The notes: generated by a model not told the origin, from the sequence alone. Positions 24,867-33,655 are shown, counted from the first letter of the stretch. The stretch: DNA of 44,384 nucleotides from Rubrivivax sp. (GCA_016788525.1 JAEUPD010000235.1:1-44384); one strand, 5' to 3'. Numbers and translations are program-made.

Positions 24867-26930
24867 TCAGCCGAACGGTGTCGGCCGGCCCTGCCTTGCG
24901 GCCGCGAGCACCGAGGCGAGATTGATGCGCCGGCGCTCGGCGATCGGGCCCGCACCACCGCGCGCAAGCGCACTGCCTTCCACGATCTCGTAGCCCATCA
25001 GCGCGAACACGCGCTCGCCGAGGAAGATGGGGCGCGCGTTCCCGTACCAGTCCACGCACGAAGCCTTGCAGCCGTCGTCGCGCGGCAGCTCGCGCGCGGC
25101 GTGCAGTTCACCCGCGGGTGCGAAGCGCAGGTCGCGCTGGCGCAGGAAGAGCACGCTGGCTGTGCCCTGCCCGCCCGCGAAGACGGCTCCGGCGCCATGT
25201 CGGGTGCCGCCGGCAGCGAGAAGCGGCAGACCGAGCAGTCCCTCGTCGGCGGCCAGCGGCTTGTAGAAGAAGCCGTGGCTGCGCGATTCGCCTTGCCGCG
25301 CCCCGGCCACGACATGGCGATCGGCCAGCTCGGCCACTGCCGGGCCGAGCCGCAGCGCGCTGAAGTTGAGTTCGTGGCCCGCGTTGCCCACCAGCACGGC
25401 ATGCGTGCCCAGCGCCTCGATGCGCTCGAGTTCGTGCGCCAGCGGCAAACCCACCGGCGTGGCGGTGCGCGTCGCCACCGGCGCATGCCCGCCCGCCGCG
25501 TAGCGCAGCGCCCATGCCGCCTGGCCCGCGCCCCAGACGAGCCAGTCGCCCACATAGCGGTTGTGCAACGCCCCGCCGGGAACGTCGGGCAGCCGCAGGT
25601 AGCGCTCGCGCCTTGCTGCCGAGCGCCCATCGCCCAGCTCGCCGAGCGGCAGGCGCAGCAGCGCCACCTGACCGCGGCCCGGCGCGCTGGCCCACATCGC
25701 ATCGCCCGCGCCGCTGTCGCGCACGAGCACGTTGAGATGACCGCCGGTGTCTTCGAGGAACGACATCTGGTCGGTGGGCACGCCGGCGGTCTTGATGGCC
25801 GTCGGCGCGGCACCGGTCATCGGCAGGCGAAACACCGCCGAGGCCGGCGCCACAGGCGCGCCCCCCGGCGCGGATGGCGCCGCGGCCTGCTGCCGCCAGC
25901 GTGGCGCGACCTGGTGCGTCCATACGTACACCGATCCTTGCGACACGTAGAACACGCGCCCCGGCGGCCCGAGCACCGCACTGGCCTCGCAGCGCAGGGC
26001 CGCGGCATCGATGTCGCACTGCGTCACGGTATGCAGCGCCAGCGGCGCATCGGGCTCGAACTCGTCGTCGGTGCGGTGGATGCGGGTGGCCGGCAGGATG
26101 CGCTCGAACTCGCCGGGCACCGCGGCGTTGCCCGTGTAGCGCCGCAGCGCCGGCATCATCTGCGCCACCGGCGGCCCCCACGGGTGCAGCACGGTGGGGG
26201 TGTAGAAGACCAGCTTGCGACCCACGAGGCGGCTGGCGTAGTTGCGCGCCGAGTAGTAGTCGAAGCTGCGCAGGTGGTAGGTGGCGCGGTACTGCAGGCC
26301 GCCTTGGCGCCCCAGCTCGAACAGGCCGATCTCGGTGCCGCCGCGCGCGTAGCTGTAGCCGATCACGATGACCGTGCTGCCGGAGATCAGCAGCTCGTCA
26401 TACCAGGCGCCGCGCGGGTCGGCCCCGGGGGCGTAGGCGTCGATCGCCGCCACCGGCACGAGCGCGTCGCCGCCCACGCGGACCGTGAACAGGCGGCCGC
26501 GGCGCAGGATGACCAGATGATCACCGGCTCGCTTGACGATTCCGCCCTCGTCGACGCCGGCGGTCTGCACGTTGGTGATGCTGTCGGCCGACGCCGCGGT
26601 TCCTTCCGCGACGGCGGCGTTGGCCGGCGCGGCCGGTGCGGGCGCCGCAGCCGCCATCGTTGGCGCGGCACTCATCGCCAGACCGGCAGCCTGGCGGCGC
26701 TCGGCGTCGCGGCGCCGCGACGCCTGCTGCCAACGCCCCAGGGCCGCCTGCAGCGCGGCCTCGTCCGCGTAGGCCGGCAAGTGAGGCGCTTCGCGCGGAT
26801 GCGGCTCCAAGCGAGCTTCGGGTACGGGCGCAAGGTTGCCGGCCTGCAACCGCGGCGCGGCGAAGGGCGAACCGAAGACGGCCACGACTCCGGCCATCAC
26901 GCCGGCGAGCTTCAGGGCATTCAAGCGCAT
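24867..26930 (-). CDS. Secreted beta-propeller protein (Beta_propel family)
   Basis: A 687-residue exported protein of unknown function. A signal peptide (MRLNALKLAGVMAGVVAVFG, cleavage near AAPRLQA) precedes a charged helix, an Ala/Pro-rich linker (about 85-115) and the family signature ITNVQTAGVDEGGIVKRAGD, the hallmark of proteins with a C-terminal beta-propeller distantly related to WD-40 repeats. The signature normally reads VDEaDIVK; here the Asp is Gly. The rest alternates short beta segments such as YDELLISGSTVIVIGYSY and GALHNRYVGDWLVWG. The start at 26930 has CTGGAG 9 nt upstream; the frame runs on upstream to 27371 without family similarity. It is divergent from the Bug-type gene. 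Confidence 0.82.
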   Translation of the reverse strand: MRLNALKLAGVMAGVVAVFGSPFAAPRLQAGNLAPVPEARLEPHPREAPHLPAYADEAALQAALGRWQQASRRRDAERRQAAGLAMSAAPTMAAAAPAPAAPANAAVAEGTAASADSITNVQTAGVDEGGIVKRAGDHLVILRRGRLFTVRVGGDALVPVAAIDAYAPGADPRGAWYDELLISGSTVIVIGYSYARGGTEIGLFELGRQGGLQYRATYHLRSFDYYSARNYASRLVGRKLVFYTPTVLHPWGPPVAQMMPALRRYTGNAAVPGEFERILPATRIHRTDDEFEPDAPLALHTVTQCDIDAAALRCEASAVLGPPGRVFYVSQGSVYVWTHQVAPRWRQQAAAPSAPGGAPVAPASAVFRLPMTGAAPTAIKTAGVPTDQMSFLEDTGGHLNVLVRDSGAGDAMWASAPGRGQVALLRLPLGELGDGRSAARRERYLRLPDVPGGALHNRYVGDWLVWGAGQAAWALRYAAGGHAPVATRTATPVGLPLAHELERIEALGTHAVLVGNAGHELNFSALRLGPAVAELADRHVVAGARQGESRSHGFFYKPLAADEGLLGLPLLAAGGTRHGAGAVFAGGQGTASVLFLRQRDLRFAPAGELHAARELPRDDGCKASCVDWYGNARPIFLGERVFALMGYEIVEGSALARGGAGPIAERRRINLASVLAAARQGRPTPFG

Positions 26931-27115
26931 GGTGCTGCACTCCAGGTGGGACATGACGCTTCTACGGCCAGGCAACGCCATCGGGGTGAACCGCGCTGCC
27001 GGGGCCCCGGCAACCTCCGCCGCGCGGGGCGCGGTGCAGGATCGGCTAGGCTTGGCGCCCGCGGGGCCGGCCGGCCGCCGTGCCGTGCCACTCCACACCT
27101 CGAGGAACGACATCC

Positions 27116-28117
27116 GTGCAAACCCGCCGACGCGCGCTAGGCTGGCTGCTGGCCGGCACCGGTGCCAGCACCAGCACCCTGTGGACCACCGGGCTGAGAG
27201 CGCAGCCCAGGACGTTGCGGTTGATCGTGCCCTACCCGCCCGGCGGCCCGCTGGACATCGCCGCGCGCGCCCTGGCCGAGCGCGTGAAGGACAGCCTGGG
27301 CACCGTGGTGGTGGAGAACCGCCCCGGCGCCGGCGGCAACCTCGGCGCCGACCTCGTGGCCAAGGCGGCACCTGATGGCAACACGCTGGTGATGGGCGCG
27401 GTGGCCACGCACGCCATCAATCCGTGGCTGTACCGCCAGATCCCCTACGACGCGCTGCGCGACTTCACGCCCATCACGCTGGTGGCGCAGGTGCCCAACG
27501 TGCTGGTGGTGAATGCCGAGGCCGCGGCGCGGCTGAACATCGCAAGCCTGGCCGACCTCGTCAACTATGCCAAGCGCAACCCGGGCCGGCTGAACTACGG
27601 CTCGGGCGGCAACGGCAGCGCCGGGCACCTGGCCGGCGAGATGTTCAAGGCGCAGGCCGGCGTGTTCGCCGTGCACATCCCCTACGCCGGCGGACCGCCC
27701 GCACAACTGGCGTTGGTGAGCGGCCAGGTCGACTTCAACTTCGACAACCTTGCCGCGGCCTCGGCCAACATCAGGAGCGGCAAGCTCAAGGCACTGGCGG
27801 TAACCACCGCCAGGCGTTCGAGCGCGATGCCCGACGTCCCCACCGTGGCCGAGGCCGGCGCAGCACTGGGCCTCAGATCATTCGACATCTCCACCTGGTT
27901 CGGGCTCTTTGGCCCGGCCAAGCTGCCGGCCGAGACGACGGCCGCGCTGAACAAGGCCTTCGTCGAAGCGCTCGGCTCGGCCGAGTTCAAGGCACGCATG
28001 GCCACCCTGATGGCCGAGCCTTCGCCCACAACGCCTGCGCAGTTCGGGGCCTTCGTGCGCGCGGAGTTGGCGAAGTACGAGGGGGTGGTGAAGGCGTCGG
28101 GGGCGCGGGTGGACTGA
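27116..28117 (+). CDS. Bug/TctC-family periplasmic substrate-binding protein
   Basis: A 333-residue periplasmic binder, probably for a carboxylate. A twin-Arg-like signal (TRRRALGWLLAGTGAS) is followed by the family signatures LRLIVPYPPGGPLDIAAR, VVVENRPGAGGNLGAD, and HIPYAGGPPAQLALVSGQVD. Such genes are hugely expanded in Burkholderiales and often stand alone, without TctA/TctB membrane partners, as here. The start is GTG at 27116, with AGGAA 9 nt upstream. The ligand cannot be predicted. Confidence 0.92.
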   Translation: MQTRRRALGWLLAGTGASTSTLWTTGLRAQPRTLRLIVPYPPGGPLDIAARALAERVKDSLGTVVVENRPGAGGNLGADLVAKAAPDGNTLVMGAVATHAINPWLYRQIPYDALRDFTPITLVAQVPNVLVVNAEAAARLNIASLADLVNYAKRNPGRLNYGSGGNGSAGHLAGEMFKAQAGVFAVHIPYAGGPPAQLALVSGQVDFNFDNLAAASANIRSGKLKALAVTTARRSSAMPDVPTVAEAGAALGLRSFDISTWFGLFGPAKLPAETTAALNKAFVEALGSAEFKARMATLMAEPSPTTPAQFGAFVRAELAKYEGVVKASGARVD

Positions 28118-28150
28118 GCAGCCGGAATCCGATGCTCCGGCAGGAAACGC

Positions 28151-28175
28151 GAACGGGGCCTCATCGGCCCCGTTC
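28151..28175. terminator. Bidirectional terminator hairpin
   Basis: GAACGGGGCC (28151-28160) and GGCCCCGTTC (28166-28175) form a perfect 10-bp stem with a 5-nt loop, between the Bug gene stop (28117) and the opposing stop (28200). The strongest hairpin in the window. Confidence 0.65.
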
Positions 28176-28199
28176 TCGTACACGGTGATATGTGCCCGG

Positions 28200-28844
28200 T
28201 CAGAAGCGCGGCGCCGGTCCCTCGCCGTCCCTGCGCGGCACGCACGTCATGTCCATGCGGCCGAGCACCTCGCCCTCCGGGCCCACCATCTCGCCTTCGA
28301 GGTCGCCTGTCTGGCGGTCGATGGCAACGCGGGTCGCCGCCAGCTTCTCGAACGGCGGATACCACTTGAACAGCTGGGTGCCCTTGAAGTCGAGGAACAC
28401 CTTGCCGCCGCGCTGGGGCATGTAGGTGGCGGTGTAGTGCGAGTTGGTGGCGGTGTACTTCATGCGCTCACCCATCGGCAGCACGTTGGAGCGCTGCACG
28501 AAGGCGGTCATGTTGTTGTCGCGCAAGGCCAGGAACAGGTGCGCGCCGTCACTCTTGATCACCGGCACGTGTCGGATCGAAGAGCGCACACGGCTGTTCA
28601 GGTCGGTGCGGTCGTCGGTCTTGCTGCCCTGCGTCTCGCCGGCAGTTTCCTCTCCCTTCTCGCTCAGGCCGCGGTCGAGACCACGCTTGATCGGCTCGCC
28701 GCCGGCCGAGACGGTACCCTTGCAGTCGAGGTAGAGATGGAACATCTGCGCGTGCGCCGCTGGCGCCAGCAGCATCGCAAGCACGGCAGCCACGGCACCG
28801 GGCCGCATGCCCGTCACCCAATCAGGCCGTCGGTCGGCTGCCAT
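28200..28844 (-). CDS. Secreted protein of unknown function, partner of the CsgG-like gene
   Basis: I do not recognise a family. The 214-residue product has a signal peptide (hydrophobic AVAAVLAMLLAPAAHA, cleavage near residue 32) and a mature part of about 180 residues with two Cys (41 and 201) at its two ends, which could form a disulfide. A charged, Ser/Thr-rich stretch (about 55-85) separates the first strand from a beta-rich region (HLFLALRDNNMTAFVQRS, KVFLDFKGTQLFKWYPPF). The ATG at 28844 has TGGAG 8 nt upstream. It lies 20 nt after the CsgG-like gene on the same strand, so they form an operon and may work together at the envelope. Confidence 0.75.
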   Translation of the reverse strand: MAADRRPDWVTGMRPGAVAAVLAMLLAPAAHAQMFHLYLDCKGTVSAGGEPIKRGLDRGLSEKGEETAGETQGSKTDDRTDLNSRVRSSIRHVPVIKSDGAHLFLALRDNNMTAFVQRSNVLPMGERMKYTATNSHYTATYMPQRGGKVFLDFKGTQLFKWYPPFEKLAATRVAIDRQTGDLEGEMVGPEGEVLGRMDMTCVPRRDGEGPAPRF

Positions 28845-28864
28845 GTCGTGCGCTCCAGGCGACA

Positions 28865-29752
28865 TCACTTGCGGGGTTGGGTCGCCTCGCGACCAGCCTC
28901 GGTCTGCCCGCCCTGCACGCCCAGGCGCCCGCCGGTGCCCAGACCGCCACGCACGGTCTGCGCCTTGTAGGTACGCAGCGCCTTGACCATCTGGTTGTAC
29001 GAGTCGGCAAAGGCCGCCACGATGACCTTGCCGCGCGGCGTGCTGGAGTAGCCGCCGCCTGCACCGGCCAGGCCACCCGTGAAGGCCGAGCCGAACAGGC
29101 CGAAGTCGAAGTTCTTTGCGCTGCCCTCGGCGGCGGAAATCTGCACGCCCGAGCGGATGTCGACCATCAGCAGCGTGGTCGAGGCCTCGTTCACACCCAC
29201 GTTGCCCGCCACGGCACCGGCCACCGCGCCCACCGCACCGGGCAGCAGGCCACCCAGGCCGCCACCGCCGCCGCCCGTCTTGCCGGAGAACTGGATGGAC
29301 GGCCGCATCAAGTAGTCGGCCGCCACCATCTGGCCCCCGCCCATGTTGCTGCCGGCGCGGCCTTCGTCGCCGCGCATCAGCTGGCGCTCGCGCTGCATGG
29401 CCTGCAGGCCGGCCCCGCGCTCGACGATGACGAAGCAGTTGCTCTGCTGCACCATCAGGCGCAGCACGGGGATCGTGGAGCCCAGGTTGTACTGGCGCAG
29501 CTGGGAATACCAGGGCGCCCGCACATCCTCTTCCATGGCCAGCGTGCCCAGCGTCTCGTCGCAGCGCTCGAGGTTCGTCTTGTTGCCGGCAGCCGTGGCG
29601 CCGCCCGCCGCGCCGGTGACGGTGTTGTTGCTGCCGCCGCCCAGCGTGGGGGCGGTCGCCAGGCAGCCAGGCAGCAAGGTGGCAGCCACCAGCACAAGCC
29701 CCGCGCCACTCAGGCGGGACAGTTGCATGCTTGGGAGATTCGGAAGGCGCAT
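28865..29752 (-). CDS. CsgG/HfaB-family lipoprotein
   Basis: A 295-residue exported lipoprotein: signal peptide with lipobox LLPGC (Cys30). The mature part shows the CsgG-type pattern: STIPVLRLMVQQSNCFVIVERGAGLQAMQRERQL, then AADYLMRPSIQFSG, then STTLLMVDIRSGVQI. CsgG forms the outer-membrane pore for curli export and HfaB secretes holdfast-attachment proteins. Unlike those, this protein carries a Gly/Ala-rich insert at about 158-185 (TGGGGGGLGG ... GAVAGAVAG) that resembles a glycine zipper. No curlin-like or holdfast genes are nearby. ATG 29752 has TAGGAG at 5 nt; an upstream in-frame GTG is at 29758. Confidence 0.8.
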   Translation of the reverse strand: MRLPNLPSMQLSRLSGAGLVLVAATLLPGCLATAPTLGGGSNNTVTGAAGGATAAGNKTNLERCDETLGTLAMEEDVRAPWYSQLRQYNLGSTIPVLRLMVQQSNCFVIVERGAGLQAMQRERQLMRGDEGRAGSNMGGGQMVAADYLMRPSIQFSGKTGGGGGGLGGLLPGAVGAVAGAVAGNVGVNEASTTLLMVDIRSGVQISAAEGSAKNFDFGLFGSAFTGGLAGAGGGYSSTPRGKVIVAAFADSYNQMVKALRTYKAQTVRGGLGTGGRLGVQGGQTEAGREATQPRK

Positions 29753-29791
29753 GGTCACTCCTACGACATCGGGGAAGCTGTGTAGCGATCG

Positions 29792-29797
29792 AATTTA
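29792..29797 (-). promoter_or_regulatory. Candidate -10 element of the CsgG-like operon
   Basis: TAAATT on the minus strand, about 40 nt before the ATG at 29752, in an unusually AT-rich patch for this window. The -35 is not clear. Confidence 0.3.
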
Positions 29798-29852
29798 AGC
29801 CGAATCCGAGCCGCCCGGGATCCCCCACGCAGCGGATTCGTCCGCGGTTTGC

Positions 29853-29889
29853 GCGCCGCGCCAGCCCGGGTGGCCAGCCAGCGCGGCGC
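29853..29889 (-). terminator. Terminator hairpin of the LIV transporter operon
   Basis: GCGCCGCGC / GCGCGGCGC form a perfect 9-bp stem with a 19-nt loop, 3 nt after the livF stop (29893). No U-tract follows. Confidence 0.5.
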
Positions 29890-29892
29890 AGC

Positions 29893-30612
29893 TCACTCCC
29901 CGAGGTACGCCGCCCGTACCCGCGGGTCGGCCAGCAGCGACTTGGCCTCGCCGCTCATCGAGACCTCGCCCGAGTCCATCACGTAGCCTCGGTCGGCCAG
30001 CGCCAGCGCCCGGCTGGCGTTCTGTTCGACCAGCAGCACGGTGGTGCCACGCCGGTGGATGTCGTTCACGACCTCGAAGATCTTGTCCACCATGATCGGG
30101 CTCAACCCCATCGAGGGCTCGTCCAGCAGCAGCACCTTGGGCTGCGCCATCAGGCCGCGGCCCATGGCCAGCATCTGCTGCTCGCCACCGCTCATGGTGC
30201 CCGCCAGCTGTGTGGCGCGCTCCTTGAGGCGCGGGAAGATGGCGAACACCTTGTCGATGTCGGCCTCGATGCCGGCCTTGTCGTTGCGCACGAAGGCGCC
30301 CATCTGCAGGTTCTCGACGATGGTCATGCGCGTGAAGGTGCCACGGCCTTCGGGCACCATCACCAGGCCCTGCTTCACGAGGTCCCAGGCGCCCTGGCCC
30401 TTGATCGGCTTGCCCATGAACTCGATGTCGCCGGCGGCCACCGGCTGGATGCCGGTGATGGCCTTCAGCGTGGTCGTCTTGCCGGCGCCGTTGGCGCCGA
30501 TCAGGCTGACCAGCTCGCCCTGGCGCACCTCGAAGCTGACGCCCTTGACCGCCTGGATGCCGCCATAGGCGACCTTCAGCCCGGTGACCTTGAGGAGGAC
30601 TTCCGCTGCCAT
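29893..30612 (-). CDS. livF: Branched-chain amino acid ABC transporter ATP-binding protein LivF
   Basis: A 239-residue ABC ATPase. Walker A GANGAGKTT, the Q-loop region, signature MSGGEQQMLAMGR, Walker B VLLLDEPSMGLSP and H-loop segment LLVEQNA identify the LivF subtype (SMGLSP is typical). It pairs with LivG to power LivH/LivM. It starts 14 nt after the livG stop with CAGGGG upstream. Last gene of the livHMGF order. Confidence 0.95.
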   Translation of the reverse strand: MAAEVLLKVTGLKVAYGGIQAVKGVSFEVRQGELVSLIGANGAGKTTTLKAITGIQPVAAGDIEFMGKPIKGQGAWDLVKQGLVMVPEGRGTFTRMTIVENLQMGAFVRNDKAGIEADIDKVFAIFPRLKERATQLAGTMSGGEQQMLAMGRGLMAQPKVLLLDEPSMGLSPIMVDKIFEVVNDIHRRGTTVLLVEQNASRALALADRGYVMDSGEVSMSGEAKSLLADPRVRAAYLGE

Positions 30613-30626
30613 GTTGACGCCCCTGC

Positions 30627-31397
30627 TCAGTGGTGCCCGGCGCCGAGGTAGGCCTCGATCACCTTCTCGTTCTTCTGCACGTCGGCCGGCGTGCCCTCGG
30701 CGATCTGCTTGCCGTAGTCGAGCACGGTGACGCGGTCGCAAAGGCCCATCACCAGCTTCACGTCGTGCTCGATGAGCAGGATGGTGCGGCCGTCGTTGCG
30801 GATGCGGTCGATCAGCTCGCGCAGCACCACCTTCTCGGTGGCGTTCATGCCGGCGGCGGGTTCGTCCAGCGCGATCAGCTTGGGGTCGGTGGCCAGTGCG
30901 CGCGCGATCTCCAGGCGGCGCTGGTCACCGTAGCTCAGCGTGCGCGCGCGGTATTCGGTGTAGCGGCCGATGCCCACGTAGTCGAGCAGTTCCTGGGCGC
31001 GCTGCGCGATCGCCGCCTCCTCGGCCTTGAACGAAGCCGTGCGGAAGATGGCGCCGAACAGGCCCGAGCTCGTGCGCACGTGCCGCCCGACCATCACGTT
31101 TTCCAGCGCCGTCATCTCGGGGAACAGGCGGATGTTCTGGAACGTGCGCGCGATGCCCTGCTCGGCCACCTCGTGCACCGCGCTCGGCTCGTAGGGCGCG
31201 CCACCGAGTTCGAACGTGCCCGAGTCGGGCGTATACAGGCCCGTGATGACGTTGAAGAAGGTGGTCTTGCCCGCGCCGTTCGGGCCGATCAGGCCGTACA
31301 CCTGGCCCGGCTGGATGGTGATGCCCACCTCCGACAGCGCCTGCAGGCCGCCGAAGCGCTTGCTGACCCCTTGCACATTGAGGACTGCGCTGCTCAT
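30627..31397 (-). CDS. livG: Branched-chain amino acid ABC transporter ATP-binding protein LivG
   Basis: A 256-residue ABC ATPase with Walker A GPNGAGKTT, signature LSYGDQRRLEIARAL (the LivG variant of LSGGQ), Walker B LIALDEPAAGMN and switch His in LLIEHDVKLVMGLC. The AAGMN sequence is typical of LivG. Its ATG overlaps the livM stop (TGATG), indicating translational coupling. A GTG codon at 31400 precedes it in frame. Confidence 0.95.
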   Translation of the reverse strand: MSSAVLNVQGVSKRFGGLQALSEVGITIQPGQVYGLIGPNGAGKTTFFNVITGLYTPDSGTFELGGAPYEPSAVHEVAEQGIARTFQNIRLFPEMTALENVMVGRHVRTSSGLFGAIFRTASFKAEEAAIAQRAQELLDYVGIGRYTEYRARTLSYGDQRRLEIARALATDPKLIALDEPAAGMNATEKVVLRELIDRIRNDGRTILLIEHDVKLVMGLCDRVTVLDYGKQIAEGTPADVQKNEKVIEAYLGAGHH

Positions 31398-32491
31398 CAC
31401 GCCGCCCCCTTCCTGGTGGCGTCGGCCGGTGCCGCCTTGCCGTGCTCACGCGCGGGCCACAGGCCACGTGGCCGGCTGAGCATGATGAGGATCATCGCCG
31501 AGGCGATGAGCAGCTGGCGCAGGATGGACGCATCGAGGCGCCCGTCGGTGGCCGCCTGCAGCGGCCCGGCCACGTAGCGCAGCACCTCGGGCAGCGCGGC
31601 CAGCAGCAGCGCGCCGAGCACCACGCCGGGCAGGTGGCCCATGCCCCCCAGCACCACCATCGCCACGATCATCACGCTTTCCATCAGGCTGAACGACTCG
31701 GGCGACACGAAGCTCTGGAAGGCCGCGAACATCGCGCCGGACACACCGCCGAAGGTGGCGCCCATGCCGAAGGCCAGCAGCTTCATGTTGCGGGTATTGA
31801 TGCCCATGGCCTTGGCGGCGATCTCGTCCTCGCGGATGGCCATCCAGGCGCGCCCTATGCGGCTGAGCTCCAGCCGATGGCAGATGACGACGCTGAACAC
31901 CACCAGCACCAGGAACAACCAGTAGTACATCGTCACCGGCGCCACCGTGATGCCGAAGAACTCGTGCGGCTTGCCGAAGCTGAACCCGAACACGGTCATC
32001 GGGTCGATGCGGTCCAGCCCGCGAGGGCCGTTGGTGATGTTGACCGGGTGCTCGAGGTTGTTCATGAGCACGCGGATGATCTCGCCGAAGCCCAGAGTGA
32101 CGATGGCCAGGTAGTCGCCGCGCAGCTTGAGCACCGGCAGGCCCAGCAACACGCCGGCCAGCCCCGCCAGCGCAGCCGCGGCCGGGATGACCACCCAGAT
32201 CGGCGTGTGCAAGCCGTTGGGGAAGGTTGCCTTGAACCACTCGAAGTTTTCGATCAGGTGCGGGCTGGCCATCAGCGCATACATGTAGGCGCCGACGGCG
32301 TAGAAGGCGACGAAGCCCAGGTCCAGCAGCCCGGCGTAGCCCACCACGATGTTCAGGCCCAGCGCCAGCAGCACATAGAGCAAGGCGATGGCCAGGATGC
32401 GCACCCACCCCTGGCCGATTTGCTGCACGAACAGCGGCAGCGCCATCAGCACCACCGCGGCGACGAAGAAGAGAACGATCTTGTTTTTCAC
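31397..32491 (-). CDS. livM: Branched-chain amino acid ABC transporter permease LivM
   Basis: A 364-residue inner-membrane permease with about eight to ten hydrophobic segments. The family signature LGLNIVVGYAGLLDLGFVAFYAVGAY and the cytoplasmic coupling loop RIGRAWMAIREDEIAAKAMGI are clear. The C-terminal tail is charged (EHGKAAPADATRKG). It starts 16 nt after livH and overlaps livG by one base. Confidence 0.95.
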   Translation of the reverse strand: MKNKIVLFFVAAVVLMALPLFVQQIGQGWVRILAIALLYVLLALGLNIVVGYAGLLDLGFVAFYAVGAYMYALMASPHLIENFEWFKATFPNGLHTPIWVVIPAAAALAGLAGVLLGLPVLKLRGDYLAIVTLGFGEIIRVLMNNLEHPVNITNGPRGLDRIDPMTVFGFSFGKPHEFFGITVAPVTMYYWLFLVLVVFSVVICHRLELSRIGRAWMAIREDEIAAKAMGINTRNMKLLAFGMGATFGGVSGAMFAAFQSFVSPESFSLMESVMIVAMVVLGGMGHLPGVVLGALLLAALPEVLRYVAGPLQAATDGRLDASILRQLLIASAMILIMLSRPRGLWPAREHGKAAPADATRKGAA

Positions 32492-32507
32492 GCCGCTCCC
32501 TCCGCCT

Positions 32508-33431
32508 TCAGGCCCGGTCTGCCACGCGCTCGCCCAGCAGGCCCGCGGGCCGGAGCGTTAGCACGATGATCAGCGCGGCGAACGCGAACACGTCGACATA
32601 GTGGCTGCCGAACACGCCGCCGGTCAGGTCGCCAAGGTAACCGGCGCCCAGCGCCTCGATCAGCCCGAGCAGCACGCCGCCCACCACCGCGCCAGCCAGG
32701 TTGCCGATGCCGCCCAGCACCGCGGCCGTGAACGCCTTCAGCCCCGGCAGGAAGCCCATCGCGTGCTGCACGGTGCCGTAGTTGGCCGCCCACATCACGC
32801 CGGCCACCGCGGCCAGCGCTGCGCCGATGATGAAGGTGGCCGAGATCACGAAGTCGGGCTTCACGCCCATCAAGGCGGCCACGCGCGGGTTCTCTGCGGT
32901 GGCGCGCATCGCGCGGCCCAGCTTGGTGCGGTTCACCAGCCACATCAGCACGGCCAGGATGGCGGTGGTCAGGCCGAGGATCAGGATCTGCGTGATGCTG
33001 ATCACCGGCCCGCCGAGGTCAATCGGCTCGTTGGGCAGCAGCGAAGGGTATGGCTTGGGATTGGGCTTCCAGATGATCATCGCGATCGTCTGCAGCAGCA
33101 GGCTCATGCCCATCGCGGTGATCAGCGGCGCCAGCCGTGGCGCGCTGCGCAGCGGCCGGTAGGCAAGCTTCTCGATGGTGAAGTTCAGCGCCGCACACAC
33201 CACGATGGCACAGACCAGCGACAGCAGCATCAGCAGCCAGCCCGGCATGCCGGAGCCCTGCAGCGCGACGATGACCGTCCAGCTCGTCAGCGCACCCACC
33301 ATCAGCACTTCGCCGTGCGCGAAGTTGATCAGGTTGATGATGCCGTAGACCATCGTGTAGCCCAGCGCCACCAGTGCGTACATGCTGCCCAGCACCAGAC
33401 CGTTGATGATCTGCTGGAGGAAGATGTCCAT
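32508..33431 (-). CDS. livH: Branched-chain amino acid ABC transporter permease LivH
   Basis: A 307-residue permease beginning MDIFLQQIINGLVLGSMYAL, the standard LivH N-terminus, with LINFAHGEVLMVGAL and the coupling loop TKLGRAMRATAENPRVAALMG. The frame is open further upstream, but the ATG at 33431 has GAGGAG ideally placed. First gene of the operon. The substrate-binding protein (LivJ/LivK type) is not encoded in this window, so the transporter must use a distant one. Confidence 0.95.
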   Translation of the reverse strand: MDIFLQQIINGLVLGSMYALVALGYTMVYGIINLINFAHGEVLMVGALTSWTVIVALQGSGMPGWLLMLLSLVCAIVVCAALNFTIEKLAYRPLRSAPRLAPLITAMGMSLLLQTIAMIIWKPNPKPYPSLLPNEPIDLGGPVISITQILILGLTTAILAVLMWLVNRTKLGRAMRATAENPRVAALMGVKPDFVISATFIIGAALAAVAGVMWAANYGTVQHAMGFLPGLKAFTAAVLGGIGNLAGAVVGGVLLGLIEALGAGYLGDLTGGVFGSHYVDVFAFAALIIVLTLRPAGLLGERVADRA

Positions 33432-33572
33432 GCGGGGGTTCTCCTCGGCGCGGCGGCGGTTGCATCGGCCGCGCGGCATCGTTGTCGTCGTCGTTGCGGC
33501 GGCTTGCCGCCACCCGGCGCTGCACGCAAGGTTCGCGCCGCGCGCGCCCCGCAGCGCCGGGGCTTCGAAAAG

Positions 33573-33578
33573 ATTCTA
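33573..33578 (-). promoter_or_regulatory. Candidate -10 element of the liv operon
   Basis: TAGAAT on the minus strand upstream of livH. A TTGGGC lies 15 bp further upstream, a weak and rather close -35. Confidence 0.35.
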
Positions 33579-33655
33579 GGCAGCGCCCATTGCGCCCAAG
33601 GGGCGGGCTTCCCCGTGCATCAGCGGCCGCATGCCCGGTGTAGCAGCTCGCCGCC

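Noticed and set aside
27116-28117. A tripartite TctABC transporter
   Set aside because: No TctA or TctB gene is adjacent; stand-alone Bug binders are normal in Burkholderiales.
28200-29828. A single 542-codon frame covering both genes of the CsgG-like operon
   Set aside because: Only its last 214 codons fit a protein with a signal peptide and ribosome-binding site; the upstream part is the wrong frame of the CsgG-like gene.
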